Positions 1-8,878 are shown, numbered from the stretch's first letter. The stretch is 59,834 bases of DNA from Bacteroidia bacterium (GCA_016788065.1 JAEUTI010000025.1:1-59834); one strand, 5' to 3'. Notes: generated by a model from the sequence alone, not told the origin. A program made the numbers and translations.

Positions 1-1
1 T

Positions 2-310
2 GATTTCCCACTAGCCTGTCTCATTCTTGGCGGCATTGACCCTGGTGTAGGCTTAAATGGCGATAACCTGATCATCAGAAACAATCCATTCAACAGCACC
101 CTCCAACTCTCCTTCTACTCCGATTACGGCCAAAAAATCGAAATCCGTCTGGTTGACATGCTAGGCAAAGTCATCTACAACAAAACTCATTCAGTATTAG
201 GTCTACAAATGAACCAAATAGATATCGATGCCAATTTTGCAAAAGGTATTTATGTGGTGGAAGTGAAGTCTGAGGATCGGGTGTTTTCGAAGAAAGTGGT
301 GCGGGATTAA
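2..310 (+). CDS. T9SS type A sorting-domain protein, C-terminal fragment
   Basis: This is the 3' end of a gene that begins before the window; about 102 codons are visible, ending in TAA at 308-310. The visible part has the beta-sandwich pattern of a type A T9SS C-terminal sorting domain: a NPF motif near the start, then VDMLGKVIYN, then FAKGIYVVEV, ending in a basic tail with KKVVRD. In this family the domain directs export across the outer membrane by the type IX system and is then cleaved or attached to the surface. The passenger domain lies outside the window, so its function cannot be given. Confidence 0.85.
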   Translation, partial: DFPLACLILGGIDPGVGLNGDNLIIRNNPFNSTLQLSFYSDYGQKIEIRLVDMLGKVIYNKTHSVLGLQMNQIDIDANFAKGIYVVEVKSEDRVFSKKVVRD

Positions 311-336
311 GAATTAAGAATTAAGGATTAAGGATT
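309..336. repeat. Four tandem copies of a 7-bp unit (AAGRATT)
   Basis: Four perfect-length units follow each other: AAGAATT twice, then AAGGATT twice. The first overlaps the TAA stop of the upstream gene. This is a short simple repeat; no function can be assigned. Confidence 0.7.
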
Positions 337-416
337 ATGTTTCTGCTTAACCCGAAAATGCCGATCTGCCGACATTCGCCCTTATTGCTTTTGAATTCTG
401 ACACTTCTTTAATGAC

Positions 417-458
417 GCGGCTTTGCCGCTAATGACCCAATGACAGCAGCATTGCTGC
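417..458. repeat. Pair of REP-like mini-palindromes framed by AATGAC
   Basis: GCGGCTTTGCCGC (417-429) and GCAGCATTGCTGC (446-458) are 5-bp-arm hairpins with 3-nt loops. Each is preceded by AATGAC and followed by TAATGACC, so the unit is a direct repeat whose stem has changed on both sides (GCGGC/GCCGC to GCAGC/GCTGC). This preserves pairing. Confidence 0.6.
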
Positions 459-570
459 TAATGACCTTTTATTGAAGAATACCAATCAAATATTCATCGA
501 AAAGTCATCTCCCTATTACCTATGACCATTGACTTATTTTCTGCAGTTTGAGCTAAAATTAACCACCTAA

Positions 571-792
571 TTAACGCGGCTTTGCCGCAAAGCTCTACTT
601 AATTAACGCAGCTCCGCTGCTCTCTTAAGAAGAATTTCTCAAAAAAAGTTTTCAACACCCAAGGGTTTACCCTTGGTTTATATTTTTTGAGATTTTTTAA
701 TACGCTGATAATTAGCAATTTATGAAATTCGAAAATTTGGACTCAAAATTAGGTTGGTTGTTTTTGTTGATGTATTTTTAGACAATTGGGAA
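571..792 (+). repeat. Direct repeat copy A (~200 bp, imperfect)
   Basis: This segment matches 20310-20544 in the same orientation. Shared blocks in the same order include the CAGCTCCGCTGCTC palindrome, a GAAGAATTT-(C/T)-TC block, an AAAAAAAGTTTTCAACA block, a CCAA-GGTTT-CCCTTG hairpin-like block, AAAATTAGGT, and GTATTTTTAGAC near the end. Identity is high in the blocks and low between them. The two copies bracket the T7SS-like operon, the IS and the defence block. Confidence 0.7.
576..620. repeat. Second pair of REP-like mini-palindromes framed by TTAATTAAC
   Basis: GCGGCTTTGCCGC (576-588) and GCAGCTCCGCTGC (608-620) are again 5-bp stems with 3-nt loops, each preceded by TAATTAAC. The first is identical to the one at 417-429. 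A related copy of the second lies at about 20359-20369 inside direct-repeat copy B. Confidence 0.6.
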
Positions 793-1058
793 TTGGGCGA
801 ACTTCAACCCTTCTGAATAACGCGCAACGACAACTAACGCAAATAAGCGTTTCATACACGGCTAATATTTTGTGTTTGTGGCGTGAATAAGGGAGTTACC
901 GGAAACCCTATTGGCGACCGTGCAACTTTGGACAGACGAGTTTTAACGAACATTTTGAGAATCAATAACGGACAACAAACGACACAGCTACTAACGGCAA
1001 CGCAAGAAAAAAAATAAAATAAAATGCCAACGCACAAAAAAATTCTATTGCCAACGCA

Positions 1059-1127
1059 AATTGCACACATTTGCCTTTGCCTGCTTCCCCACAAGCCACC
1101 CGAAGGCAAAGTCAAAAGAGTGCAATT
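1059..1127. repeat. Long imperfect hairpin H1 (attC-like family)
   Basis: A 24-nt 5' arm, AATTGCACACATTTGCCTTT continuing to TGCC, pairs with a 3' arm running from GGCAAAG to GAGTGCAATT. The loop contains CACAAGCCACCC. Inside the stem the 5' arm reads ACA where the pairing arm would require TCT, giving two unpaired A's on the same arm. H4 and H5 have the same mismatch at the equivalent place. It lies 90 bp upstream of the vWA gene. Confidence 0.65.
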
Positions 1128-1216
1128 CCTACCGCACCAAAGACCGTTCAATTTTCTACATTCATTATTAACTTTAAAATCTCAAATTTTCATTAACAAT
1201 TAAAATCAAATACAAA

Positions 1217-1891
1217 ATGGCAAACGACTTTACAACAGAATCACCCGAGAACTACCAACAGAAATGTTGTTGTGCTTTAGTTCTTGATGTATCGGGTTCC
1301 ATGGACGGAGCCCCAATCAATGAATTGAATGAAGGTCTCCAAGAGTTTTACAGGGACATTCAAACAGATTCAACAACTGCTGACCGACTTGAAGTAGCGG
1401 TAATTGAATTCAGCGATTCAATCAAGACACTCATTGACCCAAGTTTGGCAGCAAATTTTACAATGCCAACATTGACAACTAAGGGCACAACAAAATTAGT
1501 TGATGGTGTTAGAGAAGGAATCAATGTTGTTCGTTCACGAAAAGCATGGTATAAACAAACTGGACAGCCATATTACAGACCCTGGATTATCCTGATAACT
1601 GACGGTGCACCCGACAGTGGGCAAGATGTAAACGGACTAGCGGCAGAAATTAGAGATGGAGTAAGCAAAAAAGATTTTTTCTTTTTTGCAATTGGTGTTC
1701 AAGGTGGTGATATGAATATGCTAACAAGCATTTCTGATTCTTCTATGCCACCTGCAAAACTTCAAGGACTTAAATTTTCCGAGTTCTTTAAATGGCTTAG
1801 TGCATCAATGACAACTGTAACCAATTCAAAAGATGGCGACAAAGTTAATTTGCCAAATCCAGCAGGTTGGATGACAGGTTTCTCTGTATAA
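1217..1891 (+). CDS. TerY-like von Willebrand factor A domain protein
   Basis: A 224-residue single-domain vWA protein. The metal-dependent MIDAS motif is complete: DVSGS at residues 24-28, a Thr near 91 in KGTTKL, and the Asp of ITDGAP at about 129. There is no signal peptide, so it is cytoplasmic. vWA proteins of this size occur in TerY-P triads with a PP2C phosphatase and a Ser/Thr kinase, and exactly those two genes follow here, which supports the call. It is the first gene of a nine-gene same-strand operon. A strong hairpin (1898-1924) separates it from the next gene. By inference it binds a phosphorylated or metal-coordinated partner and scaffolds the kinase/phosphatase switch; the partner is not visible from sequence. 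Confidence 0.85.
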   Translation: MANDFTTESPENYQQKCCCALVLDVSGSMDGAPINELNEGLQEFYRDIQTDSTTADRLEVAVIEFSDSIKTLIDPSLAANFTMPTLTTKGTTKLVDGVREGINVVRSRKAWYKQTGQPYYRPWIILITDGAPDSGQDVNGLAAEIRDGVSKKDFFFFAIGVQGGDMNMLTSISDSSMPPAKLQGLKFSEFFKWLSASMTTVTNSKDGDKVNLPNPAGWMTGFSV

Positions 1892-1897
1892 TAAAAA

Positions 1898-1924
1898 TGG
1901 AGAAGGGGCTAAAGCCCCTCTCCA
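1898..1924 (+). other. Strong intergenic hairpin inside the operon
   Basis: TGGAGAAGGGGCT and AGCCCCTCTCCA form a near-perfect stem with one bulged base and a 2-nt loop, directly after the vWA stop codon. There is no T tract after it, so it is not a classical terminator. It could stabilise the upstream mRNA or set the vWA : phosphatase ratio. Confidence 0.5.
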
Positions 1925-1943
1925 CTTAATCATTCTATCAAAA

Positions 1944-3560
1944 ATGAAATTGAAAGTAATCTTAGCATTCCTATTTTTCATTTCCCTAAACATCTGTTTT
2001 GGGCAAACTGATTCTGCTGATAAAAAAACAATCACAAAAAATCAAGAACCCAAAGCAGGCACAAAAAATATTAGCGAAACCAAAACTGATACAATTAAAG
2101 AACCCCAAAAAAGCACCAAGAAGGATAGTAAAACCACCACCAAAAAAATTATTCCAACCAACAATGGTGTAGGACTGAGTGATGTTGTTGCACCAGTTGC
2201 TATTGACACTGTAAAATATTTAAAGGACAGCATTCATGTATTGAACAAAACGATTTCAAAGTTAGGCAAGGAAAAGGAAGAGCTTCAAGAAGAAAATGAT
2301 GATTTGCAAAATCAAATTGCAGAACATTCAGGAGAAAAGGGAAAGAAATCTGAAAGGAAAAATTGGAGAGATTGGGTTGTAGAAAAAATTTACAACATAA
2401 CGAAAGGCGTTCTTTTAATTCTTGCTTTCATTACATTAGTTTTCATTTTGAAGAATAGAAAAAATTTAAAAAGTGCTATACTGAATGTCAAACAACTTTT
2501 ACTGATGAAAAAGAAGAAAAATGAAATAATGGTTCCACCGCCACCACAGATAAAAACTGTAAACCCTCAAACGAAAAATCCTGTTTCAAAACCAACTATT
2601 CAAACTCCTACACCGATAATTCAACAAACACCAAAAGTTACACCAGCGGTTGAATACAACTTACCAAAATCATTTTCCAATATTTATTATCAGCAACCAA
2701 AATCAGGAAAAGATAACTGGTTTGTTGTTGGTGTTTCATCCGTTGGCAAGTCGCACATAACGAGCAATAAGCCATGCCAAGACAATCATTTTTGTGCAAG
2801 CATAAAGGAAGGATGGGGAATTGCAGTTTCTTGTGATGGAGCAGGTAGTTCTGAACATTCAGATTTAGGTTCTCAATTTGTTGCAGAAAAATCTGTAGAA
2901 GTTTTCAAGTCATTTTTGACATTGAATAAATTTGTAGACGAAAACCGTTTGCCAAATAATGAAGAATGGCAAAGCATGTCAAAACTTGCTTTCGTTCAAA
3001 TTTATAATTCGCTGATTGATTATTCAAAGAGTGAAAAGTTGGAGTTCAATTCACTTGCTTGCACTTCAATTGTAGTTGTCTTTACGCCAATGGGTTTGCT
3101 TTCGGCTCACATTGGGGACGGCAGGGCTGGTTACTGTAATTCAAGTGGTGATTGGAAACCATTAATAACTCCACATAAAGGCGAAGAAGCAAACCAAACT
3201 ATTTTCCTTACTTCTTCTCCGTGGTTGTCGGAAACTGATTTCAAAATGTCGGAAGTTTTAGTTCCTGAAAGCAGAGTTATAAATGAAAAAGTAATTGCAT
3301 TTACACTTATGTCAGATGGTTGCGAATCACATTCTTTTGATTGCAGCAAAATGGACAACGAAACAAATAAATGGGTTGACCCCAATTTACCTTCTGAAAA
3401 ATTTTTCAATCCGTTACTGAAACAATTAAAGGCAATGCACGACAATAAAGTTTCATTGCCTGATGTAACTTCAAATTGGAAAAAATTTATTGAAGGTGGA
3501 ACACCTGGGCTGAAAGACGAACCTGATGATAAAACTTTAATCCTTGGAATCCTCATTTAA
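1944..3560 (+). CDS. Membrane-anchored PP2C-type protein phosphatase with periplasmic coiled coil
   Basis: A 538-residue protein. Residues 1-21 look like a cleavable signal peptide ending in CFGQ. A Lys/Thr-rich stretch and a coiled coil (about 95-130) follow, then one transmembrane segment (about 155-175), a Pro-rich linker (190-245) and a C-terminal PP2C domain (about 257-538). The metal-site Asp residues are all present: CQDNH near 280, CDGAGSS near 298, GDGRAGY near 392, MSDGCE near 458, and DDKT close to the C-terminus, so the enzyme should be active on phospho-Ser/Thr. The topology puts the coiled coil in the periplasm and the phosphatase in the cytoplasm. It lies 3 nt upstream of the kinase gene, its likely antagonist. 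The signal peptide plus TM on a PP2C is unusual. Confidence 0.88.
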   Translation: MKLKVILAFLFFISLNICFGQTDSADKKTITKNQEPKAGTKNISETKTDTIKEPQKSTKKDSKTTTKKIIPTNNGVGLSDVVAPVAIDTVKYLKDSIHVLNKTISKLGKEKEELQEENDDLQNQIAEHSGEKGKKSERKNWRDWVVEKIYNITKGVLLILAFITLVFILKNRKNLKSAILNVKQLLLMKKKKNEIMVPPPPQIKTVNPQTKNPVSKPTIQTPTPIIQQTPKVTPAVEYNLPKSFSNIYYQQPKSGKDNWFVVGVSSVGKSHITSNKPCQDNHFCASIKEGWGIAVSCDGAGSSEHSDLGSQFVAEKSVEVFKSFLTLNKFVDENRLPNNEEWQSMSKLAFVQIYNSLIDYSKSEKLEFNSLACTSIVVVFTPMGLLSAHIGDGRAGYCNSSGDWKPLITPHKGEEANQTIFLTSSPWLSETDFKMSEVLVPESRVINEKVIAFTLMSDGCESHSFDCSKMDNETNKWVDPNLPSEKFFNPLLKQLKAMHDNKVSLPDVTSNWKKFIEGGTPGLKDEPDDKTLILGILI

Positions 3561-3563
3561 TAC

Positions 3564-5312
3564 ATGCCAATTACAGTTTACACAAACGCAAAAGTTCCAA
3601 TCCAATTGGAGGATAAGCCACTTGCAGCCGCAGGCGGTGAAGGAACTGTGTATCGTGTAAAAGGGACAGGTGCTTTTGCCAATTCGTGTGTGAAGATTTA
3701 TCACCCACAAAAACGAACAGGAGCAAGAAAAAATAAAGTTGAATTTATGATTCAGAATAAACCACAAGTGGTTTCTTCTGCAAACTTTATTATTTGTTGG
3801 CCAACCGAAATGGTATTTGATGGCAACAGGACTTTTATTGGATTTGTAATGCCTTTGGCATTTTCGGGAAGTGAAAAACTTTACGAACTGACTACAACAA
3901 AAATTCCCAAACGTCTGCAATTGCATTGGGGCAAATTTGACAGAGCGACATCAAGCGGGATTGAAAAAAGATTAAAGGTCTGTGTAAACATTGCAATTGC
4001 AATTCATTCAATTCATCAAAGCGGTAAATATGCGATCGTAGATTACAAACCTCAGAATATCTTAATTACAAACGAAGGAAAAATTTCAATCACCGATGTT
4101 GATTCATTTCAAATTGCAAACAACGGTTCTGTTTTATTTTATTCAGAAGTAGCCACACCTGAATATGCACCACCAGAAGCATCCCGCCTTAATCCTTCAA
4201 GAACATTAGTTCCTGAAAGTTGGGACAGATTTTCATTGGCTGTTTCCTTCTATGAAATTTTATTCGGAATTCATCCCTATGCCGCAACTTGTGATGGACA
4301 ATATCATGCTGCAACAACAATCGGTGAAAAAATTCAAAAAGGTTTATTTGTTCACGGCTCTAAAAAAAGTTATCTCACCGTTATTCCAACCATTCACAAT
4401 AATTTCCTACATCTTCCAACATCATTAGGACGACTTTTTATTAAAGCATTTGAAGAAGGGCATACAAATAATAATGTAAGGCCGTCAGCAGAAGAATGGG
4501 GCCAGGCAATACATTATGAACTGATAACTAAAACTGGAATTAAGGGGAATACAATTAGTGCCCCGCAAAAAAAAAACTCCAGTCCATCAACGATTACATA
4601 CGACAGATCTTCGTCAGTCCCAAGAAATACTAACTATACAAAACCAGTTGCCAAGAGTCAAGTTGCAACTAAAAAAGAGGAATATATGATTTGGAAAATT
4701 TTAACCGTCATTTTAATTATTGCATTGGCAATAGTTGGAATCAAACTCACGACCAGCAGTTCGGAATTGGGAAGTTTAAGAGGCAGTGTATCATCACTGC
4801 AATCACAAAATTCTTCTTTGCAGTCGCAGTTATCACAATTACAGTCCTCACAGTATTCATCACAAAATTCTTACAACTCACAAATTTCAGAATTGCAAAC
4901 AGCAGTTGACCAAATTGGAGCTAAGTATCCAATAAGCATTAATGAGATTACATTTAATAATGTAACACGGGAACTTGAAGAAATCACAACCGAAACACAT
5001 GACTTTCCAAGAAACGATTTACGCTATGTTCAACCAGTGATTAAGTTCAACAGCAATTTGCGTAGCGGTGGCGAATATGACATCAACTATAAATTTTTTA
5101 ATCCTAATGGAACTTTGCTAACTGGAAGTGATTCTCCATACGGTTTTACATGGCACAGAAGCATTTATGTTTCAGGAAATTTTTCAAAAGACAACACAGA
5201 GAAACTAAGTGGATTTGGCTTTAGTGGTAGCATCACTGGAAGATACAAAGTTGAGATTTGGTGCAACGGAGTTTTGGTTGGAGAAAGTTATTTCAACATT
5301 AACGATTACTAA
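3564..5312 (+). CDS. Transmembrane Ser/Thr kinase of the TerY-P/COG4248 type with periplasmic coiled coil
   Basis: A 582-residue protein. The N-terminal kinase domain (about 15-320) has a Gly loop GGEGTVY (24-30), the beta-3 Lys K44, catalytic D160 with K162 and N165 (DYKPQN), and a metal-binding DVD (178-180) in place of DFG. DxD is known in this kinase group, so it is probably active. A TM segment (about 375-395) follows, then a Ser/Gln-rich coiled coil (about 400-450) and a C-terminal beta-rich domain (about 455-582). The kinase is cytoplasmic and the rest periplasmic. The layout of kinase fold, TM and extracytoplasmic coil resembles EssB of Firmicute T7SS, a pseudokinase, but the catalytic residues are kept here. 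It most likely phosphorylates the FtsK-like ATPase or the WXG-like proteins; that is inference. Confidence 0.87.
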   Translation: MPITVYTNAKVPIQLEDKPLAAAGGEGTVYRVKGTGAFANSCVKIYHPQKRTGARKNKVEFMIQNKPQVVSSANFIICWPTEMVFDGNRTFIGFVMPLAFSGSEKLYELTTTKIPKRLQLHWGKFDRATSSGIEKRLKVCVNIAIAIHSIHQSGKYAIVDYKPQNILITNEGKISITDVDSFQIANNGSVLFYSEVATPEYAPPEASRLNPSRTLVPESWDRFSLAVSFYEILFGIHPYAATCDGQYHAATTIGEKIQKGLFVHGSKKSYLTVIPTIHNNFLHLPTSLGRLFIKAFEEGHTNNNVRPSAEEWGQAIHYELITKTGIKGNTISAPQKKNSSPSTITYDRSSSVPRNTNYTKPVAKSQVATKKEEYMIWKILTVILIIALAIVGIKLTTSSSELGSLRGSVSSLQSQNSSLQSQLSQLQSSQYSSQNSYNSQISELQTAVDQIGAKYPISINEITFNNVTRELEEITTETHDFPRNDLRYVQPVIKFNSNLRSGGEYDINYKFFNPNGTLLTGSDSPYGFTWHRSIYVSGNFSKDNTEKLSGFGFSGSITGRYKVEIWCNGVLVGESYFNINDY

Positions 5313-5328
5313 CTTCCAAAAAATGTAA

Positions 5329-8300
5329 ATGACAGATAGCGAAGTAAAAAAAGTAAACAATTATCCGAATGAGTTAAACGGCCTTTTCCATCGGTTTCTT
5401 TCTCTTGAAACCGAATACAACGCTATTGTCAAAAAAATAAACGATGAAAAAACAGCTTTAGATAGTCAATTCAATCAAATATCTGCACAGGTTACAAAAC
5501 AAAATCAAGACCGATACAATGCAGAAGAACAAAAATTCAATAGTGGATTTTATTTCACTCCTGTTCTTGTAAATACATTAGCGAAATGGCAACAAGAAAA
5601 ACAGAAATACACAATACTGAAATTTGCAGTTTCAGGTTTGCTTCTTCTTACAATGCTTCTGATACCTTGGTATGCTTCAATAATCGGAGCAGTTGGAAGT
5701 TGGTTCATTTTTGAAAACTTTGAAAAAAAGTTCATTGCTCAAGTAAATCTGCTAATCCCTTTTGCCAATAATTCAAGAACAAGTTTTACTGCACAGGAAC
5801 AAAGTCAGATAAAAAATATCAATTCAGAATTAAGAGATGAAATCCAAATTGTTGAGCAAAAGGAGAGAAATCGTTTAACTCAACTTTTCACTTCTCTCAA
5901 TCTTGATAAACAAAAACAAAATCAACACAACGCAGCAGTGTTGAATCAAAAGTTGGCTGAATTGAATTTACAGCATCAACAAGAGATGAATAGTTTCTTG
6001 AATAAAGCGAATTCAGAAATGGCAACAATCAATTCAAAACTTACAACAATTAAATCTGACTTGAATTTATTGCCTGAAACTTTTGACAGTAACTTAAAAA
6101 TTTGGGACAGCAAAGCGGCAGTAAAAAACAAAGAAACCATTGCCGACATTCTAAGAGTAGGGCAAGTAACTCTTTCTATAAAATTAAATTCGCCTTACAG
6201 CATTACTCTACCAAGATGCATTCCTTTTGTCAATCACACCAACATCAGTTTTGATTGTAACAATCCACAGGAAACAAAAGAAGCAATAAGGCAATCGCAC
6301 AATATTATTTCAAGAACTCTATTGGCACTTCCCCCAGGGAAAGTAAAATTGACTGTGATTGACCCACAAGCATTGGGAGCTAACGCAGCACCATTTACAC
6401 CACTTGAAAAAGAAATTGGTGGTGGACTTGCTTCAAATCAGAACTCAGACATTGAAAATAAATTAGCTAGTGTTATTAGAAACATTGAAAGAATAATTCA
6501 ACAGTGTTTGCAAAATAAGTATGCAGATTTAGCTGCTTACAATAACGCTATCAAAGATGTTCAGGAGAATTACAATCTGCTTGTTATTTACAATTTCCCA
6601 AACGGCTTTGATGATTCAGCAATAAAAAAAATACTCAACATCATAAAGAGTGGACCGAAAGCAGGTGTGAATTGCATTTTCATAAATGACCGCAATGCTA
6701 AGACAACCTACGGTTTAAAATGGAGTGACTTTGATGCTTTACAAACAACAAAACTTTCGGTGCAGTCAGGAACAAAAGGGAATATGACTTTTGAGAACGA
6801 TAAATCATTACCACACGATGTTATAGTTGATTACATCAACAAAGAATATCCAAACACAAACTCTCTGAAAGTTCCGTTCTCTAAATATCTATTGCCTGAA
6901 TCAAATTGGTGGCAATCTCAATCACACGACAATCTTGAAGTTCCTGTTGGAAAATTTGGAGCAGACATTCAGAGCATAAAATTTTTAACCGCAGGTTCTG
7001 AAAGTAAAAGCAACGCATTACTTATCGGTAAAATGGGTTCAGGAAAAAGCAATTTGCTTCATGTGATAATTGCAAATGCAATTACAAAGTATTCGCCTGA
7101 GCAACTTGAAATTTACTTGATTGATTTTAAAGGCGGAGTTGAGTTTGTTTCTTATGCTGATAATTACATTCCTCATATCAGAGCAATTGCAATAGATTCA
7201 GAAAGAGAATTTGGTTTGAGTGTTTTAGAAAAAGTTGAAAGGGAAATGTTGGACAGGCAGAAAGAATTCAATACTCATTCAATTCAAAACTTAATTCAAT
7301 ATCAAAGCAAGTTTCCAAATAATCCGAAAGCAAGAGTATTACTGATAGTTGATGAGTTTCAAAAGTTTTATTCAGAAGATGATGAAATAAAAAGGGCTGT
7401 TGACATTAGGTTGGATAATATTGTAAAACAAGGAAGGGCATTTGGAATAAACACATTATTCGCTTCGCAAACTCTTGGAAATCCTTCAATCAACAATTCC
7501 ACTCGTGAACTTTTTGAAATTCGTATTGCTTTGATGTGTGCTGAGGCAGATGGAGAAAAAATATTTGAGGATAAAAACAAAGCGGCTAAAGACCTTGTGA
7601 AAGCAGGTGAAGGAATTTACAACGATAAAATGGGGAAGAATGGTTACAACAAAAAGTTTCAGGCATTTTATGTTGAAGATAACCGCAGCGACTTAAACGC
7701 ATTAACAACGGCAATTGAAAGACACAGCAATGCATTAGGAAATAAATTTTCAAACAAAAGTCAGATAGTTTTCAGAAGCACGGAAAGAGCATTGATTGAA
7801 AAAAGTTCGTTGCAAAATTTCACAACTATTCCTTATCTCAATTCTAAATCATTCCATCTTTGGTTAGGACAGCCAATTGCCATTGATGATGATGTGAGAG
7901 CAATTTTAAAAAGACAAGGCGGTGGCAATATGTTGGTTGTAGGAAATGATGAAGATGTTGCAGTTAGAATTATTTTTTCATCAATCACATCATTACTTAA
8001 ACAACCGATTCCAAAAGATTCTGTTTTTTACTTTTTCAATTTCTTTGATTCAGATACAGAGCATTTCACTAAACTGAATGTTTTATTTAATTCATTTCAA
8101 ACTAAATTTAGAGTAGAAATAATTGAAGAAAAAAATATCAAGACAACTTTGGAATCTGTAAAGCAGGAACTTGATAGCAGACAAGCCAGTGCAACTTCAA
8201 ATTTCTCAAACATATTTATTACAGTTGCTTCAATTCAGAGATGTAGAGTTTTTAGAAAGGACAATTACAACATGACAGATGAAGCAAAACTTTTTGCAAG

Positions 8301-8601
8301 CATAATAAAAGATGGAACGAACAAAGGCATTCATACAATCATACAAGTTGATTCAATGGACAGTTTTGGAGGAAAAATATTTGAAGACAAACTTCTCCCT
8401 GACTTTTCTCAAAGAGTTGCAACGCAAATGAATTCTGATAACTCAAGAAAACTTTTAGGAAACGAAAAAGCAATGAAGTTAGGCAATAACAGAGCATACT
8501 ACTTCTGGGACAGTGAAAACAAACTGATAAAATTTAAGCCGTATGAATTACCCGACATAAATTTTTTCAAAACAATTTTAAATAGTATTCCAAACAAATA
8601 A
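5329..8601 (+). CDS. FtsK/SpoIIIE-EssC-like secretion ATPase
   Basis: A 1090-residue membrane ATPase. An N-terminal coiled coil is followed by two adjacent TM segments (about 98-132), a second long coiled coil (about 150-260), and an alpha/beta domain. Then comes an FtsK/SpoIIIE motor with Walker A GKMGSGKS (567-574), the DFKGG motif typical of the family, and Walker B LLIVDE ending at D675-E676. A further P-loop-like fold near 865-880 (VVGNDEDVA) has lost the Gly-Lys-Ser, so it is a degenerate second ATPase. Two TMs followed by serial FtsK domains with the last ones degenerate is the architecture of EssC/EccC, the motor of type VII secretion. Chromosomal FtsK instead has four TMs and a gamma domain. 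The next gene encodes a WXG-like protein, the usual EssC partner. Confidence 0.88.
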   Translation: MTDSEVKKVNNYPNELNGLFHRFLSLETEYNAIVKKINDEKTALDSQFNQISAQVTKQNQDRYNAEEQKFNSGFYFTPVLVNTLAKWQQEKQKYTILKFAVSGLLLLTMLLIPWYASIIGAVGSWFIFENFEKKFIAQVNLLIPFANNSRTSFTAQEQSQIKNINSELRDEIQIVEQKERNRLTQLFTSLNLDKQKQNQHNAAVLNQKLAELNLQHQQEMNSFLNKANSEMATINSKLTTIKSDLNLLPETFDSNLKIWDSKAAVKNKETIADILRVGQVTLSIKLNSPYSITLPRCIPFVNHTNISFDCNNPQETKEAIRQSHNIISRTLLALPPGKVKLTVIDPQALGANAAPFTPLEKEIGGGLASNQNSDIENKLASVIRNIERIIQQCLQNKYADLAAYNNAIKDVQENYNLLVIYNFPNGFDDSAIKKILNIIKSGPKAGVNCIFINDRNAKTTYGLKWSDFDALQTTKLSVQSGTKGNMTFENDKSLPHDVIVDYINKEYPNTNSLKVPFSKYLLPESNWWQSQSHDNLEVPVGKFGADIQSIKFLTAGSESKSNALLIGKMGSGKSNLLHVIIANAITKYSPEQLEIYLIDFKGGVEFVSYADNYIPHIRAIAIDSEREFGLSVLEKVEREMLDRQKEFNTHSIQNLIQYQSKFPNNPKARVLLIVDEFQKFYSEDDEIKRAVDIRLDNIVKQGRAFGINTLFASQTLGNPSINNSTRELFEIRIALMCAEADGEKIFEDKNKAAKDLVKAGEGIYNDKMGKNGYNKKFQAFYVEDNRSDLNALTTAIERHSNALGNKFSNKSQIVFRSTERALIEKSSLQNFTTIPYLNSKSFHLWLGQPIAIDDDVRAILKRQGGGNMLVVGNDEDVAVRIIFSSITSLLKQPIPKDSVFYFFNFFDSDTEHFTKLNVLFNSFQTKFRVEIIEEKNIKTTLESVKQELDSRQASATSNFSNIFITVASIQRCRVFRKDNYNMTDEAKLFASIIKDGTNKGIHTIIQVDSMDSFGGKIFEDKLLPDFSQRVATQMNSDNSRKLLGNEKAMKLGNNRAYYFWDSENKLIKFKPYELPDINFFKTILNSIPNK

Positions 8602-8613
8602 ACAGCAATCAAA

Positions 8614-8874
8614 ATGGCAAACGCAAATGTGAACTACGAAGATTTGAGAAGTTTTGCTTCTCATTTAAAATCTGTCATTGACAAATTAAATGACATTGAA
8701 ACATCCACAAACAGTAAGTTAAATAGTTTGAATTGGGACGATGACGTATTCAGAAGATTTGAACAACAATATCGTGATGGCATCAGACCATTTAGAAACC
8801 TTGAAGCTACATTAGAGGAGTTCATTAAGTTTCTGCATGAAAAAGCAAACCACTTAGAAAACTATCACAGATAA
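8614..8874 (+). CDS. WXG100-like small helical hairpin protein (WDD variant)
   Basis: An 86-residue, fully helical protein with a central Trp at 41, where WXG100/ESAT-6 proteins have their WXG turn. The turn here reads W-D-D-D instead of W-x-G. Heptad-like hydrophobic spacing occurs on both sides, and it ends in a short charged tail. Lack of a signal peptide and size near 100 fit an Esx-type substrate or co-secretion partner. It lies 12 nt after the FtsK/EssC-like gene and 4 nt before the effector gene. The protein at 10262-10483 has the same W-x-D-x-V spacing. The call rests on length, helicity, Trp position and context. Confidence 0.75.
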   Translation: MANANVNYEDLRSFASHLKSVIDKLNDIETSTNSKLNSLNWDDDVFRRFEQQYRDGIRPFRNLEATLEEFIKFLHEKANHLENYHR

Positions 8875-8878
8875 TTAA

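Larger units (their letters stand above)
311..1216. other. 906-bp intergenic spacer rich in repeats
   Basis: I find no credible gene here. The stretch holds a 7-bp tandem repeat, two pairs of GC-rich mini-palindromes (417-458 and 576-620), copy A of a ~200-bp direct repeat (571-792) and a long hairpin (1059-1127). Around 800-1050 are short phrases such as GCCAACGCACAAAAAA that recur near 10820. A weak promoter-like TAACTTTA lies at 1169-1176 upstream of the vWA gene. Confidence 0.6.

Noticed and set aside
852..1151. A 99-codon open frame on the minus strand before the vWA gene
   Set aside because: It runs through hairpin H1 and low-complexity spacer; the product is Cys/Phe/Val-rich with no domain pattern.
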